Assembly: GCA_915063485.1 (NCBI GenBank)
Contig: CAJZDJ010000100.1
Location: 1-5,543, forward strand
Reading direction: 5' to 3'
DNA: 5,543 nucleotides
Source: an uncultured Actinomyces sp.
GTDB taxonomy: Bacteria > Actinomycetota > Actinomycetes > Actinomycetales > Actinomycetaceae
Made by a program: the position numbers and the translations under genes. Position 1 is the first letter of the stretch, and every line of letters begins with the position of its first letter. The notes under the pieces are model-generated. The model was given only the letters and a program-made list of their open reading frames with translations, made no database searches and was not told where the DNA came from. Below are positions 1-4,438 of the stretch, piece after piece.

Positions 1-1514
1 GACTGTAGCCAAGGCGGCGTGGTCGAGCGTGGCTTAAGCCTAGAGCGGCGGGTCCTAGGCGACGTCGTGGCAGTAGAAGCAGCAGAACCAGCGGGCGCAA
101 CAGAGCCAGCGGCCGCAACAGAACCAGCCTCAGCAGGGGCAGGCACACTAGCAGAGGGCACACTGGGTGAAACCGCAGCTACAGCAGCTGTAGTGGGCGA
201 ACCAGCTGCAACAGAGCTAGCCACAACAGGCACACTAGCGGTGGCCGAGCTAGCTGCACTGAGAGAGGAGCTATCAACCACGGGCGTGGAGGCGCTACGC
301 ACACGCACCACTGGAGTGGCATCAGTCTTGTCGGGAAGCTTAGCCGGATGTACTGAATCGGGCAGATCCTTCTTAGCGGCAGGCTTCTTCTTAGGTTTCT
401 TTGCAGGTTTTTTGGCAGACTTCTGCCCGGGCTCTTTAGTTTTGCGCATAAAGCCGGTGAACACGAAGGCCGCAATCAGGGATAGTCCCAGGGCCAAAAT
501 AGCCTGACGAGTCTCAATGAAGGCCCAAGCCGCCAGCGGGAAAACCACCGCCGCCGTCCACATATACATAACCAGCACCACGCGCCGGTGCGTCAAACCA
601 GCCGAAAGCAAACGGTGGTGGATGTGCATACGATCCGGATGGAAGGGGCTCTTACCTGCGCTAACGCGGCGCACCACGGCCAGCATCATGTCCGTTAGCG
701 GCAATAGCATCATGGCCAGGGGCAGCAGCACCGGCAAGAAGGCCGGCAGCGCGCGCCCATAGCTAATCGAAATCGGGTCAATCTGGCCGGTAACCACAAT
801 TGCCGTGGCCGCGCTCATTAGACCCAGCAGCATGGAGCCACAGTCGCCCATGAAAATTGTGGCCGGGTTGAAGTTGTGCGGCAAAAAGCCCAGGCAGATA
901 CCGATCAGGGCGGCACCTAATGTGGCCGCCAGTGAGGCGTAAGAGTCAGGCGACGTGTTACGGGTAAGCACATAGGTGTAGCCAAAAAACGCCATGGCGC
1001 CAATAGCTACAGTTCCCGCAGCCAAACCGTCCAAACCATCAACAAAGTTAACGGCGTTAATGGCGGTAAGTACCACGAAAATCGTCATGACCATGGAAAA
1101 ACCGGAGGAACCAATAGTCACCCCCGCAATTGGGAAAGACACCAGTTGCACACCCTGCCAAGCCAAAATCGAGGCAGCCAGGGCTTGGCCGGCAAGCTTT
1201 GCCCACCATTCCAGGTCAAAGAGGTCATCAACCACGCCCAGCGCGCACAGCAGGCCGCCGGAAGTCACCACGCCCCAGGCGCTACCGCCTTCAAACACGC
1301 CCTCCAGGTAGGGAATATGGGAGGCCACCGCAATGGCAGCCACCATACCCACATACATGGCCACCCCGCCCAGACGCGGCACGGGCACCTTATGCACGTC
1401 ACGCGAACGCACCGGGGTGAGCGTGTGAGTCACCAAAGCGATGTGGCGCACCACCGGCACACTCACATAGGTAATGGCCGCAGCCACCAACAAAATCAGT
1501 AGGTAAACCTTCAC
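1..1514 (-). CDS. wecA: WecA-type undecaprenyl-phosphate GlcNAc-1-phosphate transferase, 3' end cut by the window edge
   Basis: This membrane enzyme of the MraY/WecA/TagO family moves a sugar-1-phosphate, in this subgroup usually GlcNAc-1-P from UDP-GlcNAc, onto a polyprenyl phosphate, starting cell-wall glycan synthesis. It starts with GTG at 1514, and 504 codons are visible without a stop. About eleven hydrophobic segments lie between residues 3 and 355. Family motifs are all present: the Asp pair D96-D97 in GVVDDLFDL; NAVNFVDGLDGLA at 153-165; GFLPHNFNPATIFMGDCGS at 209-227, with Cys at 225 where Ser is usual; and the histidine motif DRMHIHHRL at 294-302. The catalytic part ends near 355, about the normal family size. 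Residues 356-504 form an unusual tail: a lysine/proline-rich stretch (365-382), then Ala/Ser/Val/Pro-rich low complexity. The positive charge just after the last membrane segment suggests the tail is cytoplasmic. It lies 9 bp after tsaC and is almost certainly co-transcribed with it. In actinobacteria the ATP synthase operon commonly follows; that part is outside the window. The family call is firm; the exact sugar is inferred. Confidence 0.93.
   Translation of the reverse strand, partial: MKVYLLILLVAAAITYVSVPVVRHIALVTHTLTPVRSRDVHKVPVPRLGGVAMYVGMVAAIAVASHIPYLEGVFEGGSAWGVVTSGGLLCALGVVDDLFDLEWWAKLAGQALAASILAWQGVQLVSFPIAGVTIGSSGFSMVMTIFVVLTAINAVNFVDGLDGLAAGTVAIGAMAFFGYTYVLTRNTSPDSYASLAATLGAALIGICLGFLPHNFNPATIFMGDCGSMLLGLMSAATAIVVTGQIDPISISYGRALPAFLPVLLPLAMMLLPLTDMMLAVVRRVSAGKSPFHPDRMHIHHRLLSAGLTHRRVVLVMYMWTAAVVFPLAAWAFIETRQAILALGLSLIAAFVFTGFMRKTKEPGQKSAKKPAKKPKKKPAAKKDLPDSVHPAKLPDKTDATPVVRVRSASTPVVDSSSLSAASSATASVPVVASSVAAGSPTTAAVAAVSPSVPSASVPAPAEAGSVAAAGSVAPAGSAASTATTSPRTRRSRLKPRSTTPPWLQ
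75..128 (-). repeat. Three tandem 18-bp units (AGSVAA / AGSVAP / AGSAAS) in the wecA tail
   Basis: Residues 463-480 of the WecA tail are three consecutive six-residue units, AGSVAA, AGSVAP and AGSAAS, encoded by 18-bp units that differ by a few bases. A 13-bp word GCTAGTGTGCCTG also occurs twice just upstream in the tail. The pattern suggests repeat expansion of a disordered tail, so length could vary between strains. Confidence 0.7.
369..422 (-). other. Lysine/proline-rich stretch opening the WecA C-terminal tail
   Basis: Residues 365-382 of the WecA homologue read KSAKKPAKKPKKKPAAKK, with ten lysines in eighteen residues, directly after the last hydrophobic segment. Such a basic segment fits the positive-inside rule for a cytoplasmic C-terminus, and could also bind anionic lipid or polymer. 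The role is inferred; the composition is seen directly. Confidence 0.75.
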
Positions 1515-1520
1515 AGGCGA

Positions 1521-1525
1521 CCCCT
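1521..1525 (-). promoter_or_regulatory. Ribosome binding site of wecA overlapping the tsaC stop codon
   Basis: AGGGG lies six bases before the GTG start of wecA and overlaps the TAG stop of tsaC (1524-1526). This supports GTG 1514 as the start and suggests translational coupling, in which ribosomes finishing tsaC assist initiation of wecA. Confidence 0.7.
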
Positions 1526-2141
1526 ATCCGTTTACCTTGCCGATAACAGCTTCGATCTGCGCCACGCTGAGCACCCCTACACGCAGCACCTTAGGCTGGG
1601 GGGCTGCGAAAGAAACAATAGTGGAGGGTACCGGGCCAGGGGTGGCGCCGTCGTCGAGCAAGTAAATCTCGCCCGAGTCGATCTGAGGACCAAAGTAAGT
1701 GCGCGCCTGGGCGGCGTCGGTGGCGGGCGGCTGGCCGGTGAGATTGGCGCTGGTAACTGCCAGCGGGCCGGTTTGGCTCAGCAGCTGCAAAGTAAGCGGA
1801 TAGTTGGGTTGGCGTACGGCTACGGTGCCGCCGGTTTCGCCCAGGTCCCAGCTTAGATCTGGGTGGGCGGGAAGAATCAGGGTGAGCGCCCCGGGCCAGT
1901 AGGCTTCCATGAGGGCGCGGGCTGGGGCTGGGATATTGGCGACGACGCCGTCTAGCTGAGAGATGTCGCTGACTAGTACCGGCGGGGGCATTTGCCGTCC
2001 CCGACCTTTGGCTGCCAACACCTGCGCCACGGCGTGAGCGTCACTTGCTAACGCGCCGATTCCATAGACGGTGTCGGTAGGGATAATCGCCACTTTGGCA
2101 GCCTGAAGATGGCTGACTGCGGCTTGCACGGGGATAGTCAC
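1524..2141 (-). CDS. tsaC: L-threonylcarbamoyladenylate synthase (Sua5/YciO/YrdC family)
   Basis: This cytoplasmic enzyme makes threonylcarbamoyl-AMP from threonine, bicarbonate and ATP, the first step of the t6A37 modification of tRNAs that read ANN codons. Family motifs are in order: PTDTVYGIGA (21-30), KGRGRQMPPPVLV (45-57) with the KxR nucleotide-binding residues, YWPGALTLIL (81-90), VAVRQP (107-112), SANLTG (131-136), and STI (173-175) near the C-terminal RVG. At 205 residues it is the short, single-domain form without the Sua5 C-terminal domain. The start is a GTG; a purine-rich GGGAGA sits immediately before it, too close for a good ribosome site, so the in-frame GTG four codons later (2129) is an alternative. 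No ATG, GTG or TTG lies further upstream before an in-frame stop. It follows the sialidase by 48 bp and precedes wecA by 9 bp. The tsaC-wecA order is common in actinobacteria, but there prfA and prmC usually come just upstream, and here the sialidase does. Confidence 0.93.
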   Translation of the reverse strand: MTIPVQAAVSHLQAAKVAIIPTDTVYGIGALASDAHAVAQVLAAKGRGRQMPPPVLVSDISQLDGVVANIPAPARALMEAYWPGALTLILPAHPDLSWDLGETGGTVAVRQPNYPLTLQLLSQTGPLAVTSANLTGQPPATDAAQARTYFGPQIDSGEIYLLDDGATPGPVPSTIVSFAAPQPKVLRVGVLSVAQIEAVIGKVNG

Positions 2142-2189
2142 TCTCCCATACTGCCACCCGTCAGGCCACCTATTCCACCCCGTTGGGAC

Positions 2190-3539
2190 TTAAACCACTC
2201 GTTGACGTACCTCTCCCGCGCTTAAACTTACCTGTTTGAGGCCGCCCTCACTTTCATAAACAACCACCACGGTGCGATCAGTCCAGGCCACATCGCTGTA
2301 GCCAAAACTACCTGGCTCAAGCTCAACTAGGAGCTGATAGCGCACCGGCCCATACTCTTCTCCCTCTGTGTAACCATAGTCTGCGCCCGGGGGTAGCAGC
2401 ACGGCTTCCAGCCAGCCATTACGGCGTTGGCGCGCATCAAAGGCGTTAGTGAGCAGTGCGAACCGGTCATCGGCATGCCTACCGCCGTAAACAGTGTTGT
2501 AAAGCTCAGATTGCATTAAAAATACATGCGGTTGGTCAGAAACAATCACTAACCCAAATTCACTGGCGCGCACGCTAACCATGCCCGCGTTACAGCCCGG
2601 ATCGGCCACAGGATCGGGCGAAGCCTTAGACCAGCTAACTCCCCCGTTTACGCTGACTGCAGACAGGCGCTGGCCGCCATAGCCGGCGTCACGAGCAGAA
2701 AGCAGCAGGACGTCTGCGTTTACTTGGGCTATGCAAAATTCATCGACGCCGCTGGTGGCGGTGCCGCCGGCCAGGGAGCCGGTTTGTCCTTCCTGTGTTT
2801 GCTGACAAGGTTGGCCCAGGAACCAGCTTTGGCCGCCGTCGTCGCTAAGCAAACAGCAGGCCTGCAACTGCTGCGCCCCCTCACTGCTGCCCTCTACCCG
2901 CAGCACTAGGGGCTGTACCAGGCGGCCGCTATTTAGGCAGACGCCATGACCCGAGACACTAAAGCCGCAGGGAGCTACCTTGAAATTAGTGCGCCAACTA
3001 CGTTTGCCGTTTGTCACGGCGGCGGCCATATCGATTTGGCGCCAGCTCCAGGTGTAACCATTATCCCGGCTGACCCCGTAGAGCAGGGCTAACTCCTCAT
3101 CACCCTGCTTGGCTAGGGCGGCGGCGGGAGTTTCATGCCAACCCGGGGCTGGGGCTTGCAGGGCCGGCTTGGCCCCAAACAGGCCAGTTAGTCGTGAGGC
3201 TGTAATAAATAGGTGTAGCTTACTGCCATCCCAGATCAGGGAGGGGTCAGAGTAGCCGCAGCCGATACCGTCCAGGCTGTAACCGCGCGCTACCCCCTCA
3301 GCCAGGATCTGGGCGTCATCCCAGGTGGAGCCGTGGTTGTAGCTGTGGCGCACCACTACCGAGTTGGGGTTGGGCAGGTCGTCAGGCAGCGCGCCGCCGC
3401 TGGAGCGCCAGTGTTCACCTTTGGGACGCGGGCGTAGATCATGAACTAGCACCAGGTGGCCTGAACCCAGATGTACCAGCGCTGGCACTCGGGCACTAAA
3501 GTCGGCTTGGCCGCTAGGGTAAAGAATTTGTCTTTCCAT
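2190..3539 (-). CDS. GH33-type exo-alpha-sialidase (neuraminidase), apparently cytoplasmic
   Basis: This is predicted to hydrolyse terminal sialic acids from glycoconjugates or oligosaccharides. The 449-residue protein is a single six-bladed propeller domain with four Asp boxes of the form S-x-D/N-x-G-x-T/S-W: 66-73, 157-164, 232-239 and 296-303. By eye it aligns with Micromonospora-type sialidase: R17 in the RIP-like motif (here RVP); D54 in DLPNPNS as likely acid/base; SDPS at 97-100; E267 in VDEF; R283 in SARD; R372 or R373; and the nucleophile Y414 in FGYSDVAW. The catalytic set therefore looks complete. There is no signal peptide, membrane segment, lectin domain or sorting motif, and eight cysteines fit a reducing interior. 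The ATG has no clear Shine-Dalgarno sequence; no ATG, GTG or TTG codon was found upstream in frame, and starting later would lose the RVP motif. It begins 52 bp after the response regulator. No sialic-acid transporter, lyase or epimerase is in the window, so substrate supply is unknown. Confidence 0.87.
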   Translation of the reverse strand: MERQILYPSGQADFSARVPALVHLGSGHLVLVHDLRPRPKGEHWRSSGGALPDDLPNPNSVVVRHSYNHGSTWDDAQILAEGVARGYSLDGIGCGYSDPSLIWDGSKLHLFITASRLTGLFGAKPALQAPAPGWHETPAAALAKQGDEELALLYGVSRDNGYTWSWRQIDMAAAVTNGKRSWRTNFKVAPCGFSVSGHGVCLNSGRLVQPLVLRVEGSSEGAQQLQACCLLSDDGGQSWFLGQPCQQTQEGQTGSLAGGTATSGVDEFCIAQVNADVLLLSARDAGYGGQRLSAVSVNGGVSWSKASPDPVADPGCNAGMVSVRASEFGLVIVSDQPHVFLMQSELYNTVYGGRHADDRFALLTNAFDARQRRNGWLEAVLLPPGADYGYTEGEEYGPVRYQLLVELEPGSFGYSDVAWTDRTVVVVYESEGGLKQVSLSAGEVRQRVV

Positions 3540-3550
3540 GTTTGTTTCAT

Positions 3551-3612
3551 ACCAGGTTGCGGGCGTTTTGGCAGGCAGTTGGCAGGCGGGGTTAGACCAG
3601 GTTACGGGCGTT
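3551..3612 (-). repeat. Direct repeat of the response-regulator C-terminal codons (17 bp, one mismatch)
   Basis: Positions 3596-3612 encode the last residues of the regulator (NARNLV, then TAA). Positions 3551-3567 repeat the same 17 bases with one mismatch, exactly 45 bp further on and in the same frame, again reading NARNLV and then a stop (TGA, 3547-3549). The codon differences (CGT/CGC, GTC/GTA, TAA/TGA) are all synonymous. Between the copies a GCCTGCCAA word occurs twice. This looks like a local duplication or the remnant of a second regulator-gene end. Confidence 0.65.
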
Positions 3613-4248
3613 AGCCCAGCGGGTTAGCTCATAGCGGTTAGATAGTTGCAACTTGCGCAGCACTTTAGAGACGTGGGTTTCCACAGTTTTAATGGAGATG
3701 AACAGTTCACTGGCTACCTCTTTATAGGTGTAGCCGCGCGCAATTAGACGCATAACTTCGCGTTCACGGTTGGAAAGTAAGTCCAGTTCGCTGTCTTCTA
3801 CCTGCGCTGGGGTGGAGCCAAACGCATCCAACACAAAACCGGCTAGGCGCGGAGAGAAAGCAGCGTCACCACTAGCTACCCGCTCAATGGCTGCCACCAG
3901 GTCAGACGGGGCAATGGCTTTAGTGACATACCCGCGAGCGCCGGCCCGGATAACGCTTACGACGTCGTCGGCGGCGTCAGAGACACTTAGGGCTAAAAAG
4001 CGGGTGGGGCTAACGTCTGCACACTCGCGCGCCACCTGGGCGCCACCGGAGCCGTTACCGCCGGGCAGGTGCACGTCTAGCAGCACCACATCTGGTTTTA
4101 GGGCGTGGACGGCGGCGATTGCTCCGGGCACATCCTCGGCCTCGCCCACTACGGTGATTCGCTGTGGCACGCGCTCTAGTTGGGCGCGCACCCCGGCGCG
4201 GATAAGGGCGTGATCGTCAACGAGCAGGACACTTAGAGGTTCAGCCAT
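3592..4248 (-). CDS. NarL/FixJ-family response regulator (receiver plus LuxR-type HTH)
   Basis: This is the DNA-binding partner of the PspC-domain histidine kinase encoded just upstream. The 218 residues form a receiver domain (about 5-122) with acidic residues D11-D12, phospho-acceptor D58 in VVLLDVHLPGG, S88 at the switch position and K110 in GYVTKA. A LuxR-type helix-turn-helix follows (about 157-215), containing LSNREREVMRLIARGYTYKE and the recognition-helix region SIKTVETHVSKVLRKL. Length and layout are normal for the family. The ATG is preceded by no Shine-Dalgarno sequence; instead a TACAAT box lies seven bases upstream, suggesting a leaderless mRNA. Unusually for a two-component pair, the regulator is separated from its kinase by 182 bp of repeat-rich spacer with its own apparent promoter, so it may be expressed partly independently and autoregulated. 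By analogy with the PspC-kinase/LuxR-regulator systems of actinobacteria (such as EsrSR of Corynebacterium), an envelope-stress role is likely; the target genes are not known. Confidence 0.94.
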   Translation of the reverse strand: MAEPLSVLLVDDHALIRAGVRAQLERVPQRITVVGEAEDVPGAIAAVHALKPDVVLLDVHLPGGNGSGGAQVARECADVSPTRFLALSVSDAADDVVSVIRAGARGYVTKAIAPSDLVAAIERVASGDAAFSPRLAGFVLDAFGSTPAQVEDSELDLLSNREREVMRLIARGYTYKEVASELFISIKTVETHVSKVLRKLQLSNRYELTRWANARNLV

Positions 4249-4255
4249 GTAGTTA

Positions 4256-4261
4256 ATTGTA
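4256..4261 (-). promoter_or_regulatory. Probable -10 box (TACAAT) giving a leaderless response-regulator mRNA
   Basis: TACAAT matches five of six bases of the TATAAT consensus and lies seven bases before the regulator's ATG, so transcription would begin at or next to the A of ATG. Leaderless genes with exactly this spacing are common in actinobacteria, and no ribosome binding site competes at this start. The -35 region (about 4279-4284, GATTTT) is poor, as expected if an activator is needed. Confidence 0.6.
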
Positions 4262-4292
4262 TTGGCTTCCCTACACCCAAAATCATCCCTTC

Positions 4293-4321
4293 CCTATAAA
4301 AAATACATGGGGTTTTATAGG
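4293..4321. promoter_or_regulatory. Perfect AT-rich inverted repeat, candidate operator of the response regulator
   Basis: On the minus strand CCTATAAAA (4313-4321) is followed after 11 bases by its exact complement TTTTATAGG (4293-4301). The half sites repeat every 20 bp, about two helical turns, fitting a dimer bound on one face. The centre (4307) lies at -59 if transcription starts at the regulator's ATG, a usual activator position just upstream of -35. LuxR-type regulators of this kind often autoregulate. The binding protein is inferred. Confidence 0.5.
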
Positions 4322-4346
4322 CAACGGACGAAATGTCAGTTTTTGT

Positions 4347-4418
4347 GCAGCCAGCGCAGCCAGCGCCGTCAGTGCAGCCAGCGCCTGCCACCCAACTCCT
4401 GCAGCCAGTGCAGCCAGC
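4347..4418. repeat. In-phase array of eight 9-bp units (GCAGCCAGC-like) in the kinase-regulator spacer
   Basis: Read on the plus strand, successive 9-bp blocks are GCAGCCAGC twice, GCCGTCAGT, GCAGCCAGC, two diverged blocks, GCAGCCAGT and GCAGCCAGC, all on one 9-bp grid over 72 bp. This is a small degenerate minisatellite between the kinase stop codon and the regulator promoter. It lacks inverted symmetry, so it is not a terminator, and its copy number could differ between strains. Confidence 0.75.
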
Positions 4419-4438
4419 TACTGCACTCAGCTACTGCA
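4415..4438. repeat. 11-bp direct repeat spanning the kinase stop codon
   Basis: CAGCTACTGCA occurs at 4415-4425 and again at 4428-4438, two bases apart. The second copy contains the kinase stop codon (4431-4433) and its last codons; the first lies just after the gene and merges with the 9-bp array. It looks like slippage or a short duplication at the gene end. Confidence 0.7.

Noticed and set aside
19..507. Plus-strand open frame of 162 codons
   Set aside because: It is antisense to the low-complexity tail and last membrane segment of wecA; its Ala/Glu/Thr-rich composition mirrors the repeats on the other strand and it resembles no protein family.
994..1502. Overlapping plus-strand open frames opposite the wecA catalytic region
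   Set aside because: The minus strand here encodes all WecA catalytic motifs; the plus-strand translations are Pro/His/Arg-rich shadows without recognisable domains.
2142..2189. CCC-AAC-GGG hairpin after the sialidase as a terminator
   Set aside because: The stem is only three to four pairs and no T-run follows.
3770..4213. Plus-strand open frame of 147 codons opposite the response regulator
   Set aside because: Ser/Arg/Ala-rich shadow of a clearly conserved receiver-HTH gene.
4293..4321. Inverted repeat as an intrinsic terminator for the kinase
   Set aside because: The stem is AT-rich with only two G-C pairs, the loop is 11 bases, and no T-tract follows in the direction of transcription.
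4431..4433. Kinase stop codon as a readthrough or frameshift site, because the frame stays open after it
   Set aside because: The kinase ATPase domain is complete at the stop, and the open extension is explained by the 9-bp repeat, which lacks stops in that frame.
4347..4438. Short repeats as a CRISPR array
   Set aside because: The 9-bp units are contiguous without unique spacers, and there are no cas genes.
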